From: Planctomycetota bacterium
GTDB taxonomy: Bacteria > Planctomycetota > B15-G4 > SIAN01
Assembly: GCA_016795285.1 (NCBI GenBank)
Contig: JAEUIC010000028.1
Span: forward strand, 89,231-153,230
Length of the DNA stretch: 64,000 nt
Direction: 5' to 3'
The notes under the pieces were generated by a model, which was not told the origin of the DNA, searched no databases, and saw only the letters and a program-made list of their open reading frames with translations. Shown here one piece after another: positions 52,743 to 61,098 of this stretch. Both the position numbers and the translations under genes were made by a program. Every line of letters starts with the position of its first letter. Positions within the stretch are counted from its first letter, which is position 1.

Positions 52743-53630
52743 ATGGACCGCCGCGACTTCCTCAAGTTCTCGGGCGCCTCGCTCGCCCTCGCCTCGACCG
52801 CGCTCGCTGCGCCCGCCTTGCGCGCGCAGCAAGGAGCGCCCGCCGCGGCGCCGCCCGCCGCCCCGACCGCCCGCAAGGGGCGCATCCGCCACTCGGTCGC
52901 CCGCTGGTGCTTCAACGGCGTGCCGCTCGACGAGCTGGCGCGCCACTCTGCGGCGATGGGGATCGGCTCGGTCGAGATCCTCGGCCCCGGCGACTGGGAG
53001 GTGGTGAAGAAGCACGGCATCGGCTGCGCCGTGGCGATCGGCATCGGCTCGATCCCCGACTCCTTCAACCGCAAGGAGAAGCACGACGAACTGCAGGCGC
53101 AGGCCGAGTCGCTGATCCCGCAGTGCGCCGCCGCCGGCGTGCCGAACATCGTGATCTTCTCGGGCAACAAGCGCGGCCAGCCCGACGCCGAGGGGATCGC
53201 CAACTGCGTGGCCGGCCTGCGCCGCGTCGCGCCGATCGCCGAGAAGCACGGCGTCACGCTGGTGATGGAGATCCTGAACAGCAAGGTCGACCACGGCGAC
53301 TACGCCTTCGACCACATGCGCTACGGCCTCGAGGTCGTGCAGGGCGTCGGCAGCGAGCGCGTGAAGATCCTCTACGACATCTACCACGCGCAGATCATGG
53401 AGGGCGACGTGATCCGCACGATCCGCGACCACCATGCGTCGATCGGCCACTACCACACCGCCGGCGTGCCGGGCCGCAACGAGCTCGACGAGAACCAGGA
53501 GCTGCACTACCCGGCGATCTGCCGCGCGATCGTCGCCACCGGCTTCAAGGGGTGGCTCGGCCAGGAGTTCATCCCGACGCGCGATCCGATGACGTCGCTG
53601 CGCGAGGCGATCGACCTCTGTGATGTGTGA
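52743..53630 (+). CDS. Tat-exported sugar isomerase/epimerase (hydroxypyruvate isomerase-like TIM barrel)
   Basis: 295 aa, starting at ATG 52743 with the Tat motif MDRRDFLKFSGASLAL; the earlier in-frame ATG lacks an export signal. The xylose-isomerase-like TIM barrel has metal-binding residues in VTLVMEILNSKVDH (Glu), KILYDIYHAQIMEGD (Asp/His), IGHYHTAGVPGRNE (His) and KGWLGQEFIP (Glu). These match the hydroxypyruvate isomerase/AP-endonuclease-like group. In planctomycetes exported copies often sit near sugar-oxidation systems and may epimerise or cleave 3-keto sugars. The substrate is unproven. Confidence 0.92.
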   Translation: MDRRDFLKFSGASLALASTALAAPALRAQQGAPAAAPPAAPTARKGRIRHSVARWCFNGVPLDELARHSAAMGIGSVEILGPGDWEVVKKHGIGCAVAIGIGSIPDSFNRKEKHDELQAQAESLIPQCAAAGVPNIVIFSGNKRGQPDAEGIANCVAGLRRVAPIAEKHGVTLVMEILNSKVDHGDYAFDHMRYGLEVVQGVGSERVKILYDIYHAQIMEGDVIRTIRDHHASIGHYHTAGVPGRNELDENQELHYPAICRAIVATGFKGWLGQEFIPTRDPMTSLREAIDLCDV

Positions 53631-53669
53631 GCGCAGTTCAGGCGACGTCTGAGCGCAGCGCAGGCGACG
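53628..53669 (+). repeat. Two 20-base direct repeats at a gene end
   Basis: TGAGCGCAGTTCAGGCGACG (53628-53647) and TGAGCGCAGCGCAGGCGACG (53650-53669) are 18/20 identical with a 22-base period. The first copy begins with the stop codon of the TIM-barrel gene. Confidence 0.75.
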
Positions 53670-53700
53670 GGGGAGCGAGCGGCTCAGCGCGTGAGGAGAA

Positions 53701-55356
53701 TCAGTCGAGCGCGCGCAAGGCCGCGCGCTCGACGTAGCCGCGCTCGTCATCGATGCGGACCGCCGCGAAGCGGATCCCCTCCGCCTCGATCGTGACGAGC
53801 GTGCCGGCGGGCCATTCACCGCGCGGCGCGGCCGGCGGGGTAGCGCGTGCGGTGGACGCGGGAATCGCCTGCAGCGCGATGCGGCGCGCGAGCAGCGCGA
53901 GTCGGGGCGCGTTCGACGCGGGGGGCCCGCCGCGCCGCACCCGTTCGGCGAGTTCGCGGCGCACCGAGTCGGGCAGCGCGAGGCGCTCGGCCGCCCACGC
54001 GACGTTGGCGGCGAGGTCGCGGTCGCCCGGCAGCTCGCGCGCGGCCACCAGCCACGCAGCGAGCGCGCCGAGCGCGTCGCCTTGCGCGAAGCGGGCGTGG
54101 CCGCGGTTGAACCAGAGCGGCCCGCGCGGCGCGTCGGGCTCGTCGAGCGCCGCCGCGAACCACGCCTCGGCGGCGGCGAAGTCGCCGTCGCGGCACGCGC
54201 GGAGCCCGAGTTCTGCGCGCGCCGCCACGCTCGAGCGCAGCCCCGGTTCCGCCACCACCTCGCGCAGCGGCGCCAGCAGCGCGAGCTCGGCGAACGCCTT
54301 CGCGCGCGCCGCCGCCGCGGCCGCTCGCTCCGCCTCCGCCGCGGCATCGGCCGGCGGCGCCACCTCGAGCCGCAGCGGCGGCGTCGCGAGCTCGACGTAG
54401 CGCGCCGGCGGGCCGGGATCGAGCGCCGCGAGGCGCCACGGCGGCAGCTGGTTCGCGGTGATGGCGGTCGGCACGAGGTCGTAGGTGAGCTCGAGCCCGG
54501 TCGCGCTGGCGCGGCGCAACACGCCGCGCGACTCGAACCCGTCCGGCACGTAGGGGGGCGCCTCGATCCGCTCGAAGTTGCCGCGCCCCGCGACGCGCAC
54601 GACGACGCGCACCGTCTCTCCCACCGCCAGCTCGCGCGGCGTCGCGTCGAGCGAGACGCGCAGCGACCCGACCGCGCCGGCGAAGGCGGCGGGCCGCTGC
54701 GGCGTCGGCCAGTCGACCACCTCGACGGTCGCTCCAGGGACGACGACGCGCTGCTCCTGCCGGTCGATCGGCGTGCGCGTGCCGAGGAGATCCTCGCGGA
54801 AGCCGCGGGTCGTCGCGAAGGCGACCGCGGCGGCCGGCAGCACGAACGGCCCGGCGCGATCGGCGAGGAACTCGCGCGCGAGGCGCAGTCGCCGCCAACG
54901 CGTCCGCGGCGCGCCGCCGGCTCCGTCGTTCGCGTCGTTCGCGCCCGTCGCGCCGCTCGGCGGCTCGATCGGCGTGGCGGTCGCCGCGACCCGCTCGCCG
55001 TCGACCACCAGCGTCCACGCGTCCGCGCCGCCGCCGCGTGCCGAGCGCGCGAAGTCGGGCGCGCGCGCCAGGGCCTCCGGTCGCTCGCGCAGCGGCGCAC
55101 CCTCGACCTGCAGCGGCAGGTCGAGCGGCTGCTGGAACGGCTGCAGCGCATGGTCGGCGAACCACGCCGCATCCCACTCGAGCAGCAGCGCCACCTCGAT
55201 CGGCTCGCCGACGAAGGCGCGCGCAGGGGCGACGAGGCGCGCGACGAAGGGCGGCGCCTCCGCGTCGGCGACGGTCGCGCGCGGCGCGGCGCCCGCCGCG
55301 AAGCTCGGCGGTCGCGCCCACAGCAAGGCGGCCAGCAGCAGCACGAAGCGGCTCAC
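53701..55356 (-). CDS. BatD/BatE-like aerotolerance protein with C-terminal SH3-like domain
   Basis: 551 aa; GTG at 55356 overlaps the stop of the BatB-like gene (GTGA). A signal peptide (RFVLLLAALLWARPPSFAAG) is followed by two BatD-type Ig-like domains (RAFVGEPIEVALLLEWD; PRELAVGETVRVVVRVAGRGNFERIEAPPYVPDGFE). A TPR-like segment comes next (ACRDGDFAAAEAWFAAALDEPDAPRGPLWFNRGHARFAQGDALGALAAWLVAARELPGD, BatE-like), then an SH3-like end (GTLVTIEAEGIRFAAVRIDDERGYVERAAL). BatD, BatE and SH3 modules in one chain is a fused arrangement. It is last in the operon and is probably membrane-associated in the periplasm. Confidence 0.82.
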   Translation of the reverse strand: MSRFVLLLAALLWARPPSFAAGAAPRATVADAEAPPFVARLVAPARAFVGEPIEVALLLEWDAAWFADHALQPFQQPLDLPLQVEGAPLRERPEALARAPDFARSARGGGADAWTLVVDGERVAATATPIEPPSGATGANDANDGAGGAPRTRWRRLRLAREFLADRAGPFVLPAAAVAFATTRGFREDLLGTRTPIDRQEQRVVVPGATVEVVDWPTPQRPAAFAGAVGSLRVSLDATPRELAVGETVRVVVRVAGRGNFERIEAPPYVPDGFESRGVLRRASATGLELTYDLVPTAITANQLPPWRLAALDPGPPARYVELATPPLRLEVAPPADAAAEAERAAAAAARAKAFAELALLAPLREVVAEPGLRSSVAARAELGLRACRDGDFAAAEAWFAAALDEPDAPRGPLWFNRGHARFAQGDALGALAAWLVAARELPGDRDLAANVAWAAERLALPDSVRRELAERVRRGGPPASNAPRLALLARRIALQAIPASTARATPPAAPRGEWPAGTLVTIEAEGIRFAAVRIDDERGYVERAALRALD

Positions 55357-57098
55357 CAGTCGCGCTCCACGTCGGCGCTCGTCCGCTGGCGCAGCGCCGC
55401 TCGCGCCGCGCGCTTCTCCTGCTCCTTCTCCGCGAGCTTCTCGAAGAGGCGGGCGAGCGCCGCTTCGTCGAGTTCGCGCTGCACCGCCGCGAGCGGCGCA
55501 CTCGGCGCCACCGGGTCGCGCGCCTCCTCGGGCGGGAGCTCCGCGGTCGGCTCGTCCGACGGCGGCGGCTCGCGCAGCGGCGGCACGCCAGTCGGCGGTC
55601 GCGCTCCGCCGCTGCGTTCGTTCACCTGGCGCCGTTCATCGACGAGCGGCGCCTCGACCGCAGCGGCGAGGAGGCGCTCGAGCGGCTCGAGCGCCAGCAG
55701 GCAGCGCTCGCCGTTGCGCAGTGCCGCGAGGCGCAGCGCCGGCTCGTCGGCCGCCTCCGCTTCGGCGGCAGCGCGCGCGAAGAGGTCGAGCGCCGCGCGC
55801 AACCGCTCGCGCGCCAGCACGGCCGCTTCGCGATCGCCGCGAGGTCCGAGCGCGCGAGCGGCGAGCGGGAGCCCCTCCGCGTGGTCGGCGGCGGCGAGGA
55901 GGAACGCCGCGCGCGCGTCGATCGCCGCACCGCCGAGCAGCGCCGCCTCCTCGGCCGCTCGCGCCGCCGCCGCGCGATCGCCGGCGCCGTGCGAAGCCCA
56001 CGCCGCCGTCCACGCTGAGCGTGCTGCTGCGCTGTCGTCCGTCGGTCCCGCCTCGCCGCAGCTCGGCAGCAGCAGCGCGACCGGCAGCAAGAGCAGCGCC
56101 GCCGCCGCGACGTGCGCCTCGTGCCGCGCGCCGTGCCGCGCACCGTGCCGCGTGCCGAGCGACTCGACGAGCGCGAGCAGCAGCGCGGCGAGCAGGAGCC
56201 ACTGGAAGAGCGGTCGCGGGGCGGCGGCGGCCGGATCGCGCGTCGGCGGGGCGTCGGCGCGCGCCGCCGCCACGATCGGCGCGAGCGGCGTGGCGTCGGT
56301 GCGCGCGGCGACGTAGCGGCCGCCGGTCGCCGACGCGATCCAGGCGAGCGCCTCCTCGTCGAGCCGCGTCACCACGTCGCGACCGGCGCGATCGACGAGG
56401 AAGCGCGGCCCCTCCTCGCTCGGCAGCGCGATCTTGCGCCCCTGCGGCGAGCCGTAGCCGACCGCGTGCACCGCGACGCCGCGCGCCCGGCAGCGCTGCG
56501 CCGCCGCTGCCGCGTCGCCCCCGAGATCCTCGCCATCGGTGAGCAGCACGATCGCGCCGCCGCGCGTCTCCGCCGCGCGCAAGGCATCGAGTGCCAGATC
56601 GAGCGCCGCGCCGAGCTCGGTCCCGCCGCGCGCGATCGCGTCGGGCGACGCCTCCTGCACCGCCTCGGTGAACGCCGCGCCGTCGTCGGTGAGCGGCACC
56701 ACCAGCTCGGCGCTGCCCGCGAAGAGGAGCAGCGCGAACCGCTCGCCCTCGGTCGCCGCCGCGTGCTCCTGCAACGCGCGCTGCGCCGCGGCGAGGCGGG
56801 TCGGCGCTGCGTCGTCGGCCAGCATCGAACGCGAGACGTCGAGGCAGAAGACGAGGTCGGGGCGCGCCGGCAGGAGCGGCGCCACCCGTCCCGCGGCCGG
56901 TTGCAGCAGCGCCGCCGCCGCGACGAGCAGCGCGAGCGACGCGAGGCGGCGGCGCGGACGGGGCGGCGCCTCGCGCAACGCCGCCGCGCGCGCGCGATCG
57001 CGCCGCCGCTCGAGCAGGTGCAGCGCCACGAGCAGCAGCGCCAGCGCCGGCACGACCGGCCACGCCTCCGGCGCCAGCAGCCACTCGCGAGCGCTCAC
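55353..57098 (-). CDS. BatB-like VWA membrane protein fused to a lipoprotein-type C-terminus
   Basis: 581 aa; GTG at 57098 overlaps the stop of the BatA-like gene. Two N-terminal membrane helices (PVVPALALLLVALHLL; LASLALLVAAAALLQPA) precede a VWA domain with an intact MIDAS motif (CLDVSRSMLADD). A third helix (LFQWLLLAALLLALVESL) ends the BatB part. Then comes a second signal-like segment with a lipobox (ALLLLPVALLLPSCGEAG), followed by Ala-rich helical repeats and a charged C-terminus (ARLFEKLAEKEQEKRAARAAL). This looks like a fusion of BatB with a BatC-type TPR lipoprotein. No frameshift is needed: the frame is open throughout. Confidence 0.8.
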   Translation of the reverse strand: MSAREWLLAPEAWPVVPALALLLVALHLLERRRDRARAAALREAPPRPRRRLASLALLVAAAALLQPAAGRVAPLLPARPDLVFCLDVSRSMLADDAAPTRLAAAQRALQEHAAATEGERFALLLFAGSAELVVPLTDDGAAFTEAVQEASPDAIARGGTELGAALDLALDALRAAETRGGAIVLLTDGEDLGGDAAAAAQRCRARGVAVHAVGYGSPQGRKIALPSEEGPRFLVDRAGRDVVTRLDEEALAWIASATGGRYVAARTDATPLAPIVAAARADAPPTRDPAAAAPRPLFQWLLLAALLLALVESLGTRHGARHGARHEAHVAAAALLLLPVALLLPSCGEAGPTDDSAAARSAWTAAWASHGAGDRAAAARAAEEAALLGGAAIDARAAFLLAAADHAEGLPLAARALGPRGDREAAVLARERLRAALDLFARAAAEAEAADEPALRLAALRNGERCLLALEPLERLLAAAVEAPLVDERRQVNERSGGARPPTGVPPLREPPPSDEPTAELPPEEARDPVAPSAPLAAVQRELDEAALARLFEKLAEKEQEKRAARAALRQRTSADVERDW

Positions 57099-58096
57099 GG
57101 CGCCACCTCGAGTCCGAGGAGCGCCAAGATTCGCGCCAGCAGCGCGAAGAGCAGCGCCGCGGCGAGGCACGCGGCGAAGCGCTCCTCGAGGCGCCAGCGC
57201 GGCGTCGCGAAGCGGGTGCGCTCGAGCGCGTCGATCGCGGAGCAGACGGCCGCGACCGCTTGCGCGTCGTGCGCGAGGAAGCAGCGCCCGCCGGTGCGCG
57301 CCGCCACCGCCTCGACTTCGCGCGTGTCGAGCGGGACGAAGGCGCCGCTCGCGTCGCGCTCGCCGCGGCCGACCACGATCGGATCGATCCGCACGCCGAG
57401 CTGCGCCGCGCGCTGCGCCGCATGGAGCGGGGCGATCTCGTCGGGCGTCTGCTCGGTCGCCACGTTCTCGACGCCGTCGGTGAGCAGCACCACCACCTTC
57501 GAGCGCGCCGTCGACCGCTCGAGCAGCTGCACGGCGCGGGCGAGCGCGGTGCCGATGCCGGTCGCATCCTCGGGACCGTCGGCGTCGACCCGCTCGAGCG
57601 CCGCGAGCCGCGCGCGCAGCGCCGCGTGGTCGCGCGTCAGCGGCACGCGCAGGTCGGGCCAGCGCGCGAACGGCAGCAACGCGATGCGATCTTGCGGGCG
57701 GCGGGCGAGGAACTCGTCGAGCGCCTCCTTGGCGACCGCGAGGCGCGACCGCCCGGCCGCGAGATCCTCGGCCGCCATCGAGGAGGAGAGGTCGAGCGCG
57801 ACGACGATGTCGATCCCCTCGATCGACTGCGGCCGCGCGACGCGCTCCACCGGCCGCATCAGCGCCGCCACCAACGCCAACAGCGCCAGCAGTTCGAGCG
57901 CGGCCGGCAGCCACGCCGCGCGCGTCCGCCAGCTCGACGGCAACGGGGCGGTCCGCGCTGCTCCACCGCTCGCGCGGACGCGCGCCGGCGCGCCGCGCGC
58001 GCGTCGCCACCACACGAGCGGCAGCGCCAGCAGCAGCCACGCCGCCTGCGGCGTCGCGAAGTCGAGCTCGAACCAGGCGAGGAGCGGCGCGCTCAT
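57095..58096 (-). CDS. BatA-like VWA-domain membrane protein
   Basis: 333 aa; ATG 58096 overlaps the upstream stop (ATGA). Two membrane helices (AAWLLLALPLVWW; LPAALELLALLALVAAL) flank the start of the VWA domain, whose MIDAS is DIVVALDLSSSMAAED (D-x-S-x-S) with TGIGTALARAV and VVVLLTDGVEN as further metal loops. A C-terminal helix (FAACLAAALLFALLARILALLGL) closes the domain. This is the standard BatA layout. BatA and BatB are thought to form a membrane complex under MoxR control. Confidence 0.9.
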   Translation of the reverse strand: MSAPLLAWFELDFATPQAAWLLLALPLVWWRRARGAPARVRASGGAARTAPLPSSWRTRAAWLPAALELLALLALVAALMRPVERVARPQSIEGIDIVVALDLSSSMAAEDLAAGRSRLAVAKEALDEFLARRPQDRIALLPFARWPDLRVPLTRDHAALRARLAALERVDADGPEDATGIGTALARAVQLLERSTARSKVVVLLTDGVENVATEQTPDEIAPLHAAQRAAQLGVRIDPIVVGRGERDASGAFVPLDTREVEAVAARTGGRCFLAHDAQAVAAVCSAIDALERTRFATPRWRLEERFAACLAAALLFALLARILALLGLEVAP

Positions 58097-59058
58097 CGCG
58101 GCGGCTCCGGCAGCAGCGCGAGGCAACGCTCCGCCGCGACGAGCAGCGCGCTGCGCTCCGCCGCGGTCGGCGCGGCCGCCGCGAACTTGGCGCGATCGGC
58201 CGCCGCGAGCAGCCGATCGAGCGCGGCGGTGAAGGCGGCGTGGCGATCCGGAGCGAGCGCGGCGAGCGGTGCGGCGGCGAGCAGTTCGTGCAGCTCCTCG
58301 CGCGTGCGCCACGGCGCCGGCACGCCGCGCTCTTGCGCGAGCGAGTCGCGCAGCACGTCGGCGAGCGCCGCGCAGAGGGCGCGCCGCCGCTTCGCCGCGG
58401 CCGCCGCCGATGCGTCGCTCGCATCGTCCTCGCGCGCGATCTCCGCGGCGAGCTCGGCGAGGCGCTCCCGCGCCGCGGGGCCGCAGCGCCCGCCGGCCGG
58501 CGAACGATCGATGCGCCGCAGGACCGCGATGGCGATCGCGAGCGGCACCACGAGCCCCGCGAGCAGCGCCAGAGCGAGCAGCGCGCGCTTCGTCGGCGCG
58601 TCGCCGGGCGCGTTCGCCAGCTCGGCCGGCCACTCGAGCGGGGAGGCGTCGTCGCGCGCGAGGCGCGGCGCGACCGCGATCACCAGCGGCGGCGCGCTCG
58701 CCGTGAAGGTCGCGCGACCGTCGGCCGCCACCGCACGCGCTTCGACCGCATCGAGCGCCACCTGCGCGCGCGTCCACGCGATCGCGCGATAGCGGCGCGT
58801 CTCCGCCATCCGCCCCGCGAGCGTGCGGCGCGTGGTCGCGACCCGCTCGACCGCGAGCCCCTCGCGCTGCAGCGCCGACTCGTCGAACGGAGCCGGCACC
58901 AGCGCCGCCTCCCACTCGAGCTCGACCACGAGCTCGAACGGCTCGCCCGGCGCGATGGGGGCGGCGGGTCCCGTGAGCGCGACGCTCACCTCGCCCTCGC
59001 GCGGCGGCGCCCCGCGCGCCGCGAAGAGCAGCGCGAGCAGCAGCGCGGCGCCGCTCAT
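58093..59058 (-). CDS. BatD-like single-pass membrane protein
   Basis: 321 aa; ATG overlaps the upstream DUF58 stop. A signal peptide (GAALLLALLFAARGAPP) precedes a BatD/Ig-like extracytoplasmic domain (PIAPGEPFELVVELEWEAALVPAPFDESAL). One membrane helix follows (ALLALALLAGLVVPLAIAIAVL), then a cytoplasmic helical domain (RERLAELAAEIAREDDASDASAAAAAKRRRALCAALADVLRDSLAQE) with several Ala-rich helices. The layout is that of the DUF4381-type or short BatD proteins found between DUF58 and BatA. It probably links the cytoplasmic MoxR/DUF58 side to the VWA proteins. Confidence 0.75.
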   Translation of the reverse strand: MSGAALLLALLFAARGAPPREGEVSVALTGPAAPIAPGEPFELVVELEWEAALVPAPFDESALQREGLAVERVATTRRTLAGRMAETRRYRAIAWTRAQVALDAVEARAVAADGRATFTASAPPLVIAVAPRLARDDASPLEWPAELANAPGDAPTKRALLALALLAGLVVPLAIAIAVLRRIDRSPAGGRCGPAARERLAELAAEIAREDDASDASAAAAAKRRRALCAALADVLRDSLAQERGVPAPWRTREELHELLAAAPLAALAPDRHAAFTAALDRLLAAADRAKFAAAAPTAAERSALLVAAERCLALLPEPPR

Positions 59059-59978
59059 CGCCGCACCGCCCGCAACGCGCGCCCTTGGAAGAAGGCGAAG
59101 AGGCGCAGCGCGAGCTCCTTGCGGGCGCTGTCGGCCACCGGCAGCTCGAGGCGATCAAGGCCCGCCTCGCGCGCTTGCGCGTGCCACCGCTCGCGCGCCT
59201 GCGCGACCTGCGCGGCGGCGGCGGCGCGCACCTTCGTGCTGGCGCAATCGACGAGGCGACGGCCGCCGTGGTCGGGATCGGCGAGCACGACGAGGCCGGC
59301 GGCGGGGGGCGGCAGCTCCTCGGCGGCGAGGCGCACCGCGATCACGTCGTGGCGCGCGGCGCAGCGCAGCGCCGGCGTGCGCCAGCCGTCGTCGGCGAAA
59401 TCGGAGAGGAGCACGACGATCGAGCCGGCTGGCAGTCGCGTCGCCGCAGCGCCGAGCGCCTCCGCGAGCGCGGCGCGGCCCGGCTGCGCCGGCAGCGCGA
59501 GGGTGTCGCGCACCAGCCGCAGCGCCGCCGCGCGGCCCGCCTGCGGTCGCACGAAGTGGTCGGCACGCGGGCCGCAGGCCAGGAGACCGCTGCGGTCGTG
59601 ATCGCTGCAGGCGGCCAGCGCGAGGCTCGCCACGACGCGCGCGGCGGCGCGGCGCGGGCGACCGGCCCACGCGCTCCCCTCCATCGACGCGGTGCGGTCG
59701 AGCACGAAGAGGAGCGCCCGCTCGCGCTCGTCGACGAACTGCTTCACGAACGGCCGTCCGAAGCGGGCGGTGACGTTCCAGTCGACCGCGCGCGGATCGT
59801 CGCCGGCGACGTACTCGCGCACCTCCTCGAACTCGAGCCCCTGGCCGCGGAAGCGCGAGCGCCACGCGCCCGCCATCAGGCTCGCCACGAAGCGGCCGCT
59901 CTCCGCCTCGATGCGGCGCACGTCGCAGAGCAGCTCGGAGAGCCCTCCGTCGGGGAGCGGCGGGGCGGCGTTCGCCAT
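59055..59978 (-). CDS. DUF58 (VWA-like) protein
   Basis: 307 aa. The DUF58 core is RGQGLEFEEVREYVAGDDPRAVDWNVTARFGRPFVKQFVDERE, followed by a VWA-type region whose metal motif is LLFVLDRTASMEGSA (D-x-T-x-S instead of D-x-S-x-S). There is no membrane segment, so it is cytoplasmic. Adjacent to moxR and BatA, it fits the MoxR-DUF58-VWA pathway, in which MoxR AAA ATPases act as chaperones of VWA proteins. It starts 6 bases after the moxR stop. Confidence 0.92.
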   Translation of the reverse strand: MANAAPPLPDGGLSELLCDVRRIEAESGRFVASLMAGAWRSRFRGQGLEFEEVREYVAGDDPRAVDWNVTARFGRPFVKQFVDERERALLFVLDRTASMEGSAWAGRPRRAAARVVASLALAACSDHDRSGLLACGPRADHFVRPQAGRAAALRLVRDTLALPAQPGRAALAEALGAAATRLPAGSIVVLLSDFADDGWRTPALRCAARHDVIAVRLAAEELPPPAAGLVVLADPDHGGRRLVDCASTKVRAAAAAQVAQARERWHAQAREAGLDRLELPVADSARKELALRLFAFFQGRALRAVRR

Positions 59979-59984
59979 CGTGCG

Positions 59985-60986
<1,002 letters not shown>

Positions 60987-61014
60987 TCCTGGCGTCCCGC
61001 AAGCAGGGCGCCGG

Positions 61015-61020
61015 AGGATA
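61015..61020 (-). promoter_or_regulatory. -10-type box TATCCT of the moxR-bat operon
   Basis: The minus strand reads GCGGC-TATCCT-CCGGCGCC, 28 bases before ATG 60986. It is divergent from the TATGGT box at 61060-61065. Confidence 0.45.
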
Positions 61021-61059
61021 GCCGCGCGCGCGCGGCGAAGAGGCCGGCGCGCGCCTCGC

Positions 61060-61065
61060 TATGGT
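61060..61065 (+). promoter_or_regulatory. -10-type box TATGGT of the thioredoxin-fold/TPR gene
   Basis: CTCGC-TATGGT-TCCGCCG lies 33 bases before ATG 61099. A GCGAGG element follows 7 bases before the start codon. Confidence 0.45.
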
Positions 61066-61098
61066 TCCGCCGACTCCCTCCCGTAGCGAGGTTCCGCG

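Noticed and set aside
55353..57098. Possible frameshift joining two genes in the BatB-like reading frame
   Set aside because: The frame is continuous and both halves have normal Bat-type composition. The internal lipobox is better explained by a fusion, so I report it as such.
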